Shown here: positions 35,451 to 44,591 of the stretch, piece after piece
Layout: each line of letters opens with the position of its first letter
How positions within the stretch are numbered: position 1 is the first letter of the stretch
From: Actinomycetaceae bacterium
GTDB taxonomy: Bacteria > Actinomycetota > Actinomycetes > Actinomycetales > Actinomycetaceae
Length of the DNA stretch: 64,000 nucleotides
Direction: 5' to 3'
NCBI GenBank assembly: GCA_030537795.1
Contig: JAUNVE010000002.1
Coordinates: 32,971-96,970 of the forward strand
Notes under the pieces: generated by a model
Database searches by the model: none
What the model was told of the DNA's origin: nothing
What the model saw: only the letters and a program-made list of their open reading frames with translations
Program-made: the position numbers and the translations under genes

Positions 35451-36128
35451 TCACTGATTCTGATCGCCGGCTAGCTCTGCATCAGATTGTCCAGGCACCA
35501 TATCTTCGGCCTTGGACAGCAAATATCCGGCCGGTTCCCAGTAGGTCACCGCCTGCAAAGTCGCGTCGCGAAACACGTAGGAAGTGACCGAGGCGAGTGA
35601 ACATTCTCGTTTCCGTGGATCATGCGCTAGCGGCCGCCCTTCAACCCAAGACCGCAACGTCCAAATTGGAAGCTGGTGGGATACCAGCAGCACTTCCCCG
35701 CCCTCATTTGCTTCCCGCGCATCCGCAACAGCTGCCCGCATCCGAGATACCAGGTCGGCATACGGCTCCGACCAGGAAGGTTTCCAGGGATTAATATAGC
35801 GTTTCCAGTATTTCGGATGCGCTAAAATTGCACGGTTCTTATTGACAGCCACACCCTCAAATGAGTTCCACGCTTCAATTAATCGTGCATCGGAGCCGAC
35901 CTCCACCCCGTACGCTTGCGCTATCGGCGTGGCAGTCATTTGTGCGCGCAGTAACGGAGACGCAACAACACTGCGAATATCATGCCCGCCGTCAACAAAT
36001 ATGCGAGCAGCGGCACGAGCCATTTTCCAGCCGAGATCGGTTAATCCGAAACCGGGTCTGCGTCCATATAAAATCGTCTGCGGATTATCGACCTCGCCGT
36101 GACGCATCACATGAACGGTTGTTTCCAC
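35451..36128 (-). CDS. Histidine phosphatase (phosphoglycerate mutase superfamily)
   Basis: A 225-residue phosphatase with the catalytic histidine motif VMRHGEVDNP (7-16), a conserved arginine segment VVASPLLRAQMT and the second histidine in VSHQLPIW. Mutase-specific features are not evident, so a cofactor-independent phosphatase on a small phospho-compound is more likely than glycolytic mutase. It follows the DeoR gene region but is separated by its own start and is not obviously part of the sugar locus. Confidence 0.88.
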   Translation of the reverse strand: METTVHVMRHGEVDNPQTILYGRRPGFGLTDLGWKMARAAARIFVDGGHDIRSVVASPLLRAQMTATPIAQAYGVEVGSDARLIEAWNSFEGVAVNKNRAILAHPKYWKRYINPWKPSWSEPYADLVSRMRAAVADAREANEGGEVLLVSHQLPIWTLRSWVEGRPLAHDPRKRECSLASVTSYVFRDATLQAVTYWEPAGYLLSKAEDMVPGQSDAELAGDQNQ

Positions 36129-36150
36129 TTATCTCACCGCTCCCACAGAT

Positions 36151-36184
36151 AAAGAAAAGGCCCCGCATGCGGGGCGCCTTTCTT
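36151..36184 (-). terminator. Terminator of the bS22 gene
   Basis: A GCCCC/GGGGC core extended by AAAGAAAAGG against CCTTTCTT overlaps the stop codon of the ribosomal protein gene. On the minus strand the stem ends in CCTTTTCTTT, a good T-run. Confidence 0.8.
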
Positions 36185-36281
36185 ACTTCTTGTTACGACG
36201 CTGATGACGAGTCTTGCGAAGCAACTTCCGGTGCTTCTTCTTCGCCATACGCTTACGACGCTTCTTTACTACGGAGCCCAT
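36183..36281 (-). CDS. Small ribosomal subunit protein bS22 (AURKAIKK-type)
   Basis: A 32-residue, extremely basic protein beginning MGSVVKKRRKRM and ending RRNKK, very close to the actinobacterial small-subunit protein bS22 known from mycobacteria. A GAGGAGGGG site precedes the ATG at 36281; the longer open frame upstream is not supported. The adjacent excisionase-type gene keeps the order seen in Mycobacterium tuberculosis (Rv0500A-Rv0500B). Confidence 0.9.
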   Translation of the reverse strand: MGSVVKKRRKRMAKKKHRKLLRKTRHQRRNKK

Positions 36282-36380
36282 GCGCCCCTCCTCAATAGTG
36301 CGGGCCCGCCGCTGCGGGCCGTGGTGCGATCCTTCAACTAAACCGGTACACCGTGGGTGAACCGACAACAATACGGTAGT

Positions 36381-36599
36381 CTACCTTCCCGCGGTCCCGG
36401 TGTCCTCCTGCTCCCAATCGGACAAGCCCGCATCAATCATCTGCGTGACTGCCAACTGAGGAACTCGAAATGACTTCCCCACTCGAATGGCGGGCAAGTC
36501 ACCGGCATGAATCATCCGGTACACGGTCATTTTGGACACGCGCATGAGCTCAGCCACTTCCGCGACGGTAACAAACTGCGGACGTTCCTGCTGCGCCAT
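36381..36599 (-). CDS. Excisionase-type (MerR-like) HTH protein, BldC-like
   Basis: A 72-residue DNA-binding protein: FVTVAEVAELMRVSKMTVYR forms the HTH, followed by the wing GDLPAIRVGKSFRVP. Actinobacterial relatives include BldC and Rv0500A-type proteins, and a developmental or housekeeping regulatory role is likely; there is no phage context. The start at 36599 gives the domain alone. The ribosome site is weak (ATGGAA), and a longer frame opens to 36788 but its extra sequence is unlike the family. Confidence 0.82.
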   Translation of the reverse strand: MAQQERPQFVTVAEVAELMRVSKMTVYRMIHAGDLPAIRVGKSFRVPQLAVTQMIDAGLSDWEQEDTGTAGR

Positions 36600-36821
36600 G
36601 GTGTTCCATTTCTTAGGTGGGATGAGACGAAAAGCACTGTGGCATTCACATATGTGCCTGTGGACTATCTTAGTGGAAAACCACCGCATAAGGGTAGAAT
36701 CTTCAGCGTTCGACTCACACTGTGAGTAAGCTACAAGGAAAATCGTCAGCTCTTCCACAACGGGGACTGAGAGCGATACTGTGGCCATAGGGTACTCATC
36801 ACACCGGGAGGGTAGCAGGAG

Positions 36822-38300
36822 ATGAGACTTCCGTTCTCACGCTCAGCGCACGCCGAATTCCGGCCTGAGTCAGCTCCCCCGGAGCTACAACAGACGCAAC
36901 CGGTGCATGCCACCACGATGGCCGCCCCCCACGTTGATCCCACTGTAAGCCAACGTATACGCACCAAGATCGACCATATTGCGCGCACCTATCCCGCTCG
37001 TCTTGCAATGACGGTATTCGCATCGATTATTGCGACTGTGACAGCTCTTCTTAGCCTCCCTTTCGCTACTCTTAGCGGAGAACGCGCCCCTTTTGCCGAT
37101 GCGTTATTTAATGCGACCTCCGCTGTATGTGTCACTGGGCTCACTACCGTGGACACCGCCAACTACTGGTCTTTGTTCGGACAGGTAGTATTGGCCACCG
37201 GGATTTCCATCGGAGGCTTAGGCGTCATGACGTTAGCCTCCATTCTGGGACTGGCAGTCTCGCGCCATATTGGTCTTACTCAGCGTATGCTCGCGGCTAC
37301 CGAAACAAAAACGTCAAGTTTGGGACAGGTGGGAGCACTACTGCGAGCCGTTGTTCTCACCGCCGTAATCGCTGATCTATCTATTTTTGCCGTTTTATTG
37401 CCGCGTTATCTCACGCTTGATTTCGATTTCTTTCACGCCGTCTGGTACGCCCTTTTTATGGCGATTTCCATCTTCAATAACGCCGGATTCGTGGTGCTAC
37501 CCGACGGTCTTACTCCCTTTATTTCCGATGCCTGGATGATCCTCCCCATCATCCTCGGTACGGCGGTAGGTGCCATTGGTTTCCCAGCCATTATGGATCT
37601 CACACGCAATTGGAAACAGCCCCGCCGGTTGACACTCCACACCAAGCTGACGGTAACCACCTATCTGGCGCTTCTCATCGTCGGCGCGCTTATGGTGGGA
37701 GCAGCAGAATGGTCCAATCCAGCGACCTACGGTGAGTTGGCAGTGAAAGATCGGATACTGCATTCTCTGCTGGCTGGAGTTAATGCCCGCTCCTCCGGGA
37801 TCTCCATTGTTGACGTCGGGCAAATGACTCGAGGCACCTGGTGGATCCAGGATCTGCTCATGTTTATTGGCGGTGGATCGGCCTCTACCGGCGGCGGCAT
37901 CAAAGTGACCACAATCGCGGTTCTTGCACTCGCTGTGCTTGCGGAAGCTCGCGGTGACCGTGACATTGAAGCATTCGGGCGTCGTATTCCCCCCTCCACA
38001 GTGCGACTAGCAGTTGCCGTCGCCATGATCGGAGCGGCACTAGTTTCCATCGCCGTCCTCATTCTATTAACTATTACGTCGTACTCACTCGATGTCGTCC
38101 TATTTGAGGCTATATCTGCATTTGGAACGGTCGGTCTGTCCACGGGTATCACCCCGGATCTTCCCGACGGCGGAAAATACGTGCTATCGGCACTGATGTA
38201 CCTGGGGCGCACCGGAACGATGACGGTGGCGGCGGCTCTGGCTTTGCGCGAACGGCGCCGCGTCATTCGGATGCCTGAAGAACGCCCTATTATCGGCTAA
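36822..38300 (+). CDS. TrkH/KtrB-family potassium channel-transporter subunit
   Basis: Integral-membrane K+ uptake subunit of 492 residues. The four pore-loop repeats are visible: NATSAVCVTGLTTVDT, FNNAGFVVLPDG, NARSSGISIVDVG and SAFGTVGLSTGIT, each with the selectivity-filter glycine. The first 50 residues are hydrophilic and probably disordered. It is followed after 51 bases by a one-unit RCK regulator, so the pair resembles the Ktr (KtrA-KtrB) arrangement. Confidence 0.93.
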   Translation: MRLPFSRSAHAEFRPESAPPELQQTQPVHATTMAAPHVDPTVSQRIRTKIDHIARTYPARLAMTVFASIIATVTALLSLPFATLSGERAPFADALFNATSAVCVTGLTTVDTANYWSLFGQVVLATGISIGGLGVMTLASILGLAVSRHIGLTQRMLAATETKTSSLGQVGALLRAVVLTAVIADLSIFAVLLPRYLTLDFDFFHAVWYALFMAISIFNNAGFVVLPDGLTPFISDAWMILPIILGTAVGAIGFPAIMDLTRNWKQPRRLTLHTKLTVTTYLALLIVGALMVGAAEWSNPATYGELAVKDRILHSLLAGVNARSSGISIVDVGQMTRGTWWIQDLLMFIGGGSASTGGGIKVTTIAVLALAVLAEARGDRDIEAFGRRIPPSTVRLAVAVAMIGAALVSIAVLILLTITSYSLDVVLFEAISAFGTVGLSTGITPDLPDGGKYVLSALMYLGRTGTMTVAAALALRERRRVIRMPEERPIIG

Positions 38301-38351
38301 GTTTCTCACCGTATGCGACACTAAGAGTACTCGCAAAGAAAGGCTTAACGC

Positions 38352-39023
38352 GTGGCTGAATCGGATTGGCAACAATCGAGCGGCACCCTCGTCATCGGGC
38401 TCGGCCGCTTCGGTGCCGCAGTAGCGGCTACTCTCGACCGTCTCGGACGAGAAATTATGGCCGTCGAAAAAGACCCGGTAAAGGTGCAACAGTTTTCGGG
38501 ACGAGTGCCACTTATCGAGGCCGATGCCTCCTCCGTTGAAGCACTCGAACAGCTGGGGGCTCGTGACTTCTCCTCCGCTGTGGTGGGGGTTGGATCATCG
38601 TTGGAAGCCTCGGTGCTTGTCACGGCCAATCTCGTTGACCTGGAAATGCCCTCTATCTGGGCTAAGGCGACCTCCCGCGAACATGGACGCATCCTTCGTC
38701 GAATCGGCGCTCACCACGTGGTTTATCCCGAGTTTGATGCCGGTCAACGTACCGCCCACCTGGTATCGGGTCGTATGCTCGACTACATTGAAATGGATAA
38801 ACAGGGTTTTGCCATTATGAAGATGCGCCCGCCTAAAGAAGTGCAGGGATTCACGCTGGCAGAATCGGATATCCGCGCGAAGTACGGAGTTAACGTACTG
38901 GGCATTTTGGAGCCGGGCCGCGGCTTCGAATACGCCGGAGCCGACACCCGTATTGACCGCGAGGACATTATTATTGTCTCCGGTGACGGGCCTTTGCTCG
39001 AACATTTCGCAAATCGACCATAG
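38352..39023 (+). CDS. RCK-domain potassium uptake regulator, KtrA/TrkA type
   Basis: Cytoplasmic gating ring subunit of 223 residues for the adjacent K+ transporter. An N-terminal Rossmann RCK_N domain starts with VIGLGRFGAAVA and has the acidic end of the second strand at VEKD; the RCK_C domain spans about 140-220. GTG start at 38352 with GAAAGG about 8 bases upstream. In Firmicutes RCK_C domains of KtrA bind c-di-AMP, and the c-di-AMP synthase DisA is encoded 1.6 kb downstream. Confidence 0.92.
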   Translation: MAESDWQQSSGTLVIGLGRFGAAVAATLDRLGREIMAVEKDPVKVQQFSGRVPLIEADASSVEALEQLGARDFSSAVVGVGSSLEASVLVTANLVDLEMPSIWAKATSREHGRILRRIGAHHVVYPEFDAGQRTAHLVSGRMLDYIEMDKQGFAIMKMRPPKEVQGFTLAESDIRAKYGVNVLGILEPGRGFEYAGADTRIDREDIIIVSGDGPLLEHFANRP

Positions 39024-39189
39024 GTGTCCGTCAGTTAGTTCATCATCGTCTCGCTAGGATTGATGCCGCCTGCAACGCAGGTTGATTAACCCGGTGTATG
39101 AAGTAGCGACGCCGCGTCCGCCATAGCGAGCAGGAGCGCTTGGCATTTACTTTTCATCACTTGTCTGCGGTGCCGGGTAGTCTGAAGCC

Positions 39190-40614
39190 ATGTCTAAGAA
39201 ACCGAAACCGCACTACCGCTGCAGCGAATGCGGATGGACCGGCCCGAAATGGGTCGGCCAATGTCGCGATTGTCGTGCGTGGGGCACGGTAGAAGAGGTC
39301 GCGCCAACCACCAGCGCTCCGGGACGAACGCAAGCTCTGGCGCCTCGCACTTCGGCCGAGCCTATTTCGCGCGTATCGGCAGAAGTTGCTCGAGCGCGAA
39401 CAACCGGCGTATCTGAACTTGACCGGGTGCTTGGCGGCGGCATTGTCCCGGGAGCTATCGTACTTCTTGCCGGGGAGCCCGGCGTCGGAAAATCCACGTT
39501 ACTTCTTGATGTTGCAGCGCGCGCTGCGGCGGATTCACGCTCACGCTCAACCGGTCCGGTTCTCTATATTTCGGGAGAAGAGTCAGCCTCTCAGATCCGA
39601 CTACGCGCCGAACGCATCGGAGCCATTGACGACGCTCTTCTACTGGCGGCGGAAACTAGCCTGGAAACAATCCTCGGGCATATTGAACAGCAGGATCCCT
39701 CACTACTTATTATCGATTCGATTCAGACTATTCATTCGACGGCCGCCGAGGGCGGAATCGGCGGTATTGCGCAGGTAAGGACCGTCACTGCACAGATCAT
39801 TGCCGCGGCTAAGCAACGCAATCTACCGGTTATCTTGGTGGGGCATGTAACAAAAGACGGCGGCATCGCCGGTCCGCGTATTCTCGAGCATCTTGTCGAT
39901 GTTGTCTGTCAGTTCGAAGGTGAACGTCATGCGCGATTGCGTTTACTTCGGGCGGTGAAAAACCGTTACGGTCCCACCGATGAAGTAGGATGCTTTGACT
40001 TAAATGACACCGGAATCATCGGGCTACCCGACCCATCTGGCCTATTCCTGTCACATACACAGACCGATACTCCCGGTACGTGTATTACCGTAACGCTCGA
40101 AGGGCGACGTCCCATGCCCACCGAAATTCAATCGCTGGTGGCAGCCACGGGCGGCGGAAGTCCGCGGCGCACGACCTCGGGTTTGGAGCATTCACGCGTA
40201 GCTATGATGCTGGCGGTGTGCCAAGCACGGGTGGGAGTCGACACCTCCTCCCTAGATGTATACGTCTCGACCGTCGGGGGAGCTCGCACCGCTGAACCAG
40301 CGGCGGATCTGGCCATGGCAATCGCCATTATCTCCGCCGCTCTTGACCGGCCCGTCCGCGCCAACCTCGTAGCCTTTGGTGAAGTGGGGCTAACCGGTGA
40401 GATACGTGCTACCACCGGGATTCAACGCCGCCTCCAAGAAGCCGCCCGTCTCGGATTCATTCATGCGCTGGTGCCCGCAATCGGCTCCGAATCACTCAAT
40501 CCCGTGGCAGGAATCACCATTATTCCGGTGGCTAACCTCAGTATTGCTTCGCGATTGGCACTGACAAAAACCACAAATCGAGAGATGATAGAACAAGACA
40601 ACCAGTCCGAATAA
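39190..40614 (+). CDS. radA: DNA repair protein RadA (Sms)
   Basis: RecA-like branch-migration ATPase of 474 residues acting in recombinational repair. It has an N-terminal zinc ribbon with Cys11, Cys14, Cys25 and Cys28, Walker A GEPGVGKS (95-102), the RadA motif KNRYG (257-261) and a C-terminal Lon-protease-like domain (about 330-460). It directly precedes disA, the usual actinobacterial and firmicute order. Confidence 0.97.
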   Translation: MSKKPKPHYRCSECGWTGPKWVGQCRDCRAWGTVEEVAPTTSAPGRTQALAPRTSAEPISRVSAEVARARTTGVSELDRVLGGGIVPGAIVLLAGEPGVGKSTLLLDVAARAAADSRSRSTGPVLYISGEESASQIRLRAERIGAIDDALLLAAETSLETILGHIEQQDPSLLIIDSIQTIHSTAAEGGIGGIAQVRTVTAQIIAAAKQRNLPVILVGHVTKDGGIAGPRILEHLVDVVCQFEGERHARLRLLRAVKNRYGPTDEVGCFDLNDTGIIGLPDPSGLFLSHTQTDTPGTCITVTLEGRRPMPTEIQSLVAATGGGSPRRTTSGLEHSRVAMMLAVCQARVGVDTSSLDVYVSTVGGARTAEPAADLAMAIAIISAALDRPVRANLVAFGEVGLTGEIRATTGIQRRLQEAARLGFIHALVPAIGSESLNPVAGITIIPVANLSIASRLALTKTTNREMIEQDNQSE

Positions 40615-40624
40615 CGAGGAGAAC

Positions 40625-41695
40625 ATGAGCACAGACGCGGAAAACATGCGCCGTGCCCTCAAGGCCCTAGCCCCCGGCACCGAATTGCGCGACGGTCTCG
40701 AACGCATTCAGCGCGGCCATACCGGCGCTCTTATCGTACTGGGTTATAACGACGCTATCGACAATCTGTGCTCTGGCGGATTCACCTTCGACGTTGAGTT
40801 TTCTGGCGCCCGCTTGCGTGAACTTGCGAAAATGGATGGCGCGGTCATCATTTCATCTGATTATCGCCGTATCCGCCGCGCCAACGTGCAGTTAATACCG
40901 GATCCGGCCATTACCACCCACGAGTCCGGGATGCGTCACCGCACTGCCGAACGCACCGCGAAACAAACCGGCATTCCGGTTATTTCTTTGTCCGCTTCGA
41001 TGCGCGTTATCACCATATACGTGGGTCATATGAGAAAAACTCTTGTCGAACCCGAGGCGCTCCTGTCCCGAACCAACCTCGCACTCGACACTCTGGACCG
41101 CTACTCCCAGCGCCTTGATGAAGATCTTGCCACCCTCACCATTTTGGAACAGCGCGATAATGTCACGCTACGAGATGTTGCCACCACGCTGCAACGGATG
41201 GAAATGATTCGACGCATCCACTCCGAGATCAGCGGATATCTGGAGGAACTCGGCACCGAAGGGCGTCTGCTGGCCCTGCAAATGGATGACCTAGTTCGCG
41301 GATCTGCAGCCGAGCGCGCACTGGTCTTGCGTGACTATACGCGAACAACAACCACGATTTCCCAAGCCGAAGCATCACTATCTGATCTCGATGGGGAATC
41401 GTTGGTCAACCTTGCGGCAATATCCGGAGCTATCGGCCACACCGTCGTTGATGCCTCCGACCTTGACCGCGGCGTGGCTCCGCGCGGTATTCGTGCCCTC
41501 ACCATGGTTCCTCGTTTACCGTGGTCGATCGTGGACGAACTCTCAAACCGATGGCCCAGCCTATCGGATCTCCGCGAAGCTACCCCCGAAGACCTCCAGC
41601 AAGTTGAAGGAGTGGGCCCGTACCGCGCCAGCTTGATACGCGATTCACTGCAACGTCAACATCGCGCCGCCTCCCCCGAATCCGTTGGCTGGTAG
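40625..41695 (+). CDS. disA: Diadenylate cyclase and DNA-integrity scanning protein DisA
   Basis: Makes cyclic di-AMP from two ATP and scans DNA. The 356-residue protein has the N-terminal DAC domain with DGA (71-73) and RHRTAER (104-110), a central helical spine, and a C-terminal helix-hairpin-helix DNA-binding segment (LQQVEGVGPYRASLI). A GAGGAG site precedes the ATG, 10 bases after the radA stop, so the two are co-transcribed. Confidence 0.97.
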   Translation: MSTDAENMRRALKALAPGTELRDGLERIQRGHTGALIVLGYNDAIDNLCSGGFTFDVEFSGARLRELAKMDGAVIISSDYRRIRRANVQLIPDPAITTHESGMRHRTAERTAKQTGIPVISLSASMRVITIYVGHMRKTLVEPEALLSRTNLALDTLDRYSQRLDEDLATLTILEQRDNVTLRDVATTLQRMEMIRRIHSEISGYLEELGTEGRLLALQMDDLVRGSAAERALVLRDYTRTTTTISQAEASLSDLDGESLVNLAAISGAIGHTVVDASDLDRGVAPRGIRALTMVPRLPWSIVDELSNRWPSLSDLREATPEDLQQVEGVGPYRASLIRDSLQRQHRAASPESVGW

Positions 41696-41806
41696 CCAAT
41701 CCTCACACCACCAACTCGTGCCTTAAGCCTGCGCGGCTCGATTGCTACGGGTTATGCGACAGATACCTTCGTTTCCATAGCGGGCCGGACGCCCTCCCCG
41801 ATGCGT

Positions 41807-42643
41807 CTACTCGTCACCGGTATCGGTGCTCTGGCTGTCGTCAGAACTTTCGTCATCTTCAGATGGTTCGGGAGGCGGTGGTGCTGGTTCGATAACGACA
41901 ACCGCCTGATCGTTTCCGGTGGCTCGCGGCGCTTTCAGAGCCATCACATAGGTGCCGGGGGCGGCCACTTTATCAGAATCACAGTTAGGCGCATGACGCC
42001 CATCCCATGAGACCGTTGTGGTCCACGACCGACCGGGCCCTAGCAAGAGCAGTTTCTGCGCGTCTTGATCGGCGCACTGGGTGGTATCGTAAACGGGAAC
42101 ATCCCCCGACGTAATAGCAAATCCCACTGACTTCAAGGCGCCGTCGGTGGTACATTCGGTATCCGACGTATTGGTTAGGGTGATATGTGTACTCCACCCC
42201 TGCCCTTCGATAGCGGTGGACTCTCCATTCGTCATTGTGGCCGTGAGATCCTGGGGTGCACAATCGGTAATAGGTTCGGGCACGTCGTCAACTGATTCCG
42301 AGCTGTCAGCATGTTGCGCCAAACTAATCTGCACCGAATTCCACACGAACCGACCAATGAAATAAATTCCCACCAGTATCGCCACCAGCGCGAGGATGGA
42401 CAGAACCCGACGAATATACAGTTGACGGATAGCTCGTTGTCGACGTGCGGCAGCCGGGCTCAACCGTACCTGTTGATTGGGGTGCGCCTTGCGACGTTTT
42501 TTCGGGGTTGAGGCGGAGGATTGAGGCCGCGCCTGTCGCGGCGTGGGTCGAGGGCCCCGACCTGCGGCACTGCCTGCTCTGCCGGGGGCACCCTTTTTTC
42601 GCCCGCGCGCGGACGGGCCTCGCCCATTACGTGAAGCTGCCAC
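41807..42643 (-). CDS. Membrane-anchored extracytoplasmic protein of unknown function
   Basis: A 278-residue protein: strongly basic, disordered N-terminus (1-80), one membrane span (about 83-107) and an extracytoplasmic beta-rich domain (about 125-250) with four cysteines in CAPQD, ECTTDG, QCADQ and NCDSD that could form two disulfides, ending in an acidic Glu/Asp/Ser tail. The GTG start overlaps the stop of the upstream DUF3180 gene. Proteins in this position after the folate genes are common in the phylum; function unknown. Confidence 0.7.
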   Translation of the reverse strand: MAASRNGRGPSARGRKKGAPGRAGSAAGRGPRPTPRQARPQSSASTPKKRRKAHPNQQVRLSPAAARRQRAIRQLYIRRVLSILALVAILVGIYFIGRFVWNSVQISLAQHADSSESVDDVPEPITDCAPQDLTATMTNGESTAIEGQGWSTHITLTNTSDTECTTDGALKSVGFAITSGDVPVYDTTQCADQDAQKLLLLGPGRSWTTTVSWDGRHAPNCDSDKVAAPGTYVMALKAPRATGNDQAVVVIEPAPPPPEPSEDDESSDDSQSTDTGDE

Positions 42644-43122
42644 TATCCGGCCTCCGGTTCCAAGCCCCGAGCATTGGGAGCATCGTCATCATCATCAAGC
42701 TGACACCATCGTTCCACGATGACTGCAACGACGAGCAGAGCACACGCCCCGGCAGCCGCAACAGCGCTTCCGTTCACCGCTTGGCGCACGTACTGAGCTT
42801 CGATATCGGCCAACATCGGCAGCATTAAACCGATGAGAAAGCCCAAAAAACCCGCCCCTAACCAGGCACTTACATAGGCAAATACTGCAACATTGGTCGC
42901 GGTTGTGGACGCCATGATGCCGCGCCGACCTTCTTTCAGAGCCAGTACTTTGCGTCCATATATCCACAAACCGAGGGCAATCAAGACGAAAAGTAGACCC
43001 AAAAATGGGGTGGGTGACAGGTAGGTGATGGCTCTCATCCGAAAGGAGTAGTGGATGGCCGCCCCGAGCCCCCCGCAACCCACTGCAAGCGCTGCGAGTG
43101 TTGGTAGGCTCAGTGGTTTCAC
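42643..43122 (-). CDS. DUF3180 family membrane protein
   Basis: A 159-residue protein with four predicted spans (about 6-26, 34-54, 75-100 and 117-137) and a short acidic tail (LDDDDDAP). It matches the DUF3180 family, which in actinobacteria typically sits beside folK. Its start overlaps the folBK stop by four bases (ATGA). Function unknown. Confidence 0.8.
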   Translation of the reverse strand: MKPLSLPTLAALAVGCGGLGAAIHYSFRMRAITYLSPTPFLGLLFVLIALGLWIYGRKVLALKEGRRGIMASTTATNVAVFAYVSAWLGAGFLGFLIGLMLPMLADIEAQYVRQAVNGSAVAAAGACALLVVAVIVERWCQLDDDDDAPNARGLEPEAG

Positions 43123-44591
43123 GTGTCACTCCGCTGATGTTTATTTCGACGACGGACGATGGGAATCGCCCCGGTAACTGTGGGACGCAAAACCGTTCGG
43201 GCAATCGGGCCGGTTGAATTATCGTCAACTGGCAGTAGACCACGTTCAAACCCGTCTGGTAAATCAACCTTCATAGTTGGTTGTTTCCGCCGTGGTGGGG
43301 TAGGTGTCGATGCTGAGGGGGCGTGAATTAACTCGGCATCATCGAGATCATCTATCACACGTACTCGTCGCTGACGCGTTCGCGTGCTCCGACGATGCCG
43401 ATTTGTAGCAGACCGTTCCGTATCACGGGTATCCTTATCGCGCGGCGAGTCGAGTTGATCACTTTGGGTTCGCGCTCCACGGTCCGGAAATTCAGCTGGG
43501 GAAGGAGCCGTCGCCAAGGCAGCATCCACCGTCAAACCATCCGTGCTATTGTCCACCTCCGACGCACCTGAACTCAGCGGAGCGGTGTCTGGCGGGAGAG
43601 ACATCCCGGGATAGACGCCCTGTGCGGCTTCTTCAACCCACACATCGGCTATGGATTCCACCTGCTGATCTGTTATCTGTTCCAGCAGTACTTTAATGCG
43701 CCCGTGTTTACCGATAGTGGCTTCAGGCGCTATTTGTATCCACGGCCTCAGCACGAACGCGCGTTCATGCGCCCGCGGATGCGGTAATGTCAAGGTTTCA
43801 TCATCACTGCGAACCCCCTGGTAGGTGATGATGTCAAGATCGAGTGTGCGAGCACCCCATTTTTCGGTTCGTTCGCGGCCGCCGCGATATTCAATCTCCT
43901 GCAACGTATGCAATAGGTCGAGCGGGGGTAGTGCCGTTTCGATTTCCATCACCGCATTGTAATAATCCGGTTGCTGATCTTGGCCCTGTGCCAACACCGG
44001 TGCAGTGCGAAATAGGCCCGATACTGCGGTGACCGATATATCTTCGCGTTCATCGATTTCCATAATCGCTCGTGCCATAGTTTGCCAGGGCTGGTTGAGG
44101 TTACCACCGAGCGCTATGACGGCTTTGCGTTTTGGAGGCTCCTGTGCGGCATGAACAGGATCCGGGGTAGATAGGGCTTCCTTCTCTGAACGTTCACGCC
44201 GAATCGTCATTGATACATCGGAAAAGGTCAATTTCATGGGTGCTTGCGGCTTATGTACTTTGACTTCGACGATCTGTACCTGGTCATAAGCGAGAATGGC
44301 TTCAGCTACGCGTTGCGCAAGTGTCTCAATGAGGTAGACGGACGGTCCTGACAGTATGTCAATAACGTCTTCAGCTACCTGCGAATAGTCAACTGTCAGC
44401 GATAGGTCATCGTCTGTCGCTGCCGCCCGCGTGTCGACGTGCATGGTTACGTCGACAGTAAAAGATTGTCCTTGCGCACGCTCTGAAGCATAGACTCCGT
44501 GCTTGCCGCGAGCGGTCAAACCCAGAATCTGGATGACGTCGAGTGCACTCGTATGGAGAAGTTTCACGACCCGCGCCTCCCTATTGTCCAT
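43119..44591 (-). CDS. folBK: Fused dihydroneopterin aldolase / HPPK (FolB-FolK) with C-terminal extension
   Basis: Bifunctional folate enzyme of 490 residues. The N-terminal FolB domain (about 10-132) has LTARGKHGVYASE and VEVKVHKPQAP; the FolK domain (about 155-315) has VIALGGNLNQP, ARTLDLDIITYQG and LPHPRAHERAFVLRPW. About 170 further residues follow that are low in complexity, rich in Arg, Ser, Thr and Pro, and look disordered. It overlaps the folP end by 11 bases, so aldolase, pyrophosphokinase and pteroate synthase are translated together. Confidence 0.92.
   Translation of the reverse strand: MDNREARVVKLLHTSALDVIQILGLTARGKHGVYASERAQGQSFTVDVTMHVDTRAAATDDDLSLTVDYSQVAEDVIDILSGPSVYLIETLAQRVAEAILAYDQVQIVEVKVHKPQAPMKLTFSDVSMTIRRERSEKEALSTPDPVHAAQEPPKRKAVIALGGNLNQPWQTMARAIMEIDEREDISVTAVSGLFRTAPVLAQGQDQQPDYYNAVMEIETALPPLDLLHTLQEIEYRGGRERTEKWGARTLDLDIITYQGVRSDDETLTLPHPRAHERAFVLRPWIQIAPEATIGKHGRIKVLLEQITDQQVESIADVWVEEAAQGVYPGMSLPPDTAPLSSGASEVDNSTDGLTVDAALATAPSPAEFPDRGARTQSDQLDSPRDKDTRDTERSATNRHRRSTRTRQRRVRVIDDLDDAELIHAPSASTPTPPRRKQPTMKVDLPDGFERGLLPVDDNSTGPIARTVLRPTVTGAIPIVRRRNKHQRSDT

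Noticed and set aside
36381..36599. Phage excisionase
   Set aside because: The HTH is of the excisionase/MerR type, but it lies beside bS22 in a conserved actinobacterial order, and there is no integrase, attachment site or other phage gene.
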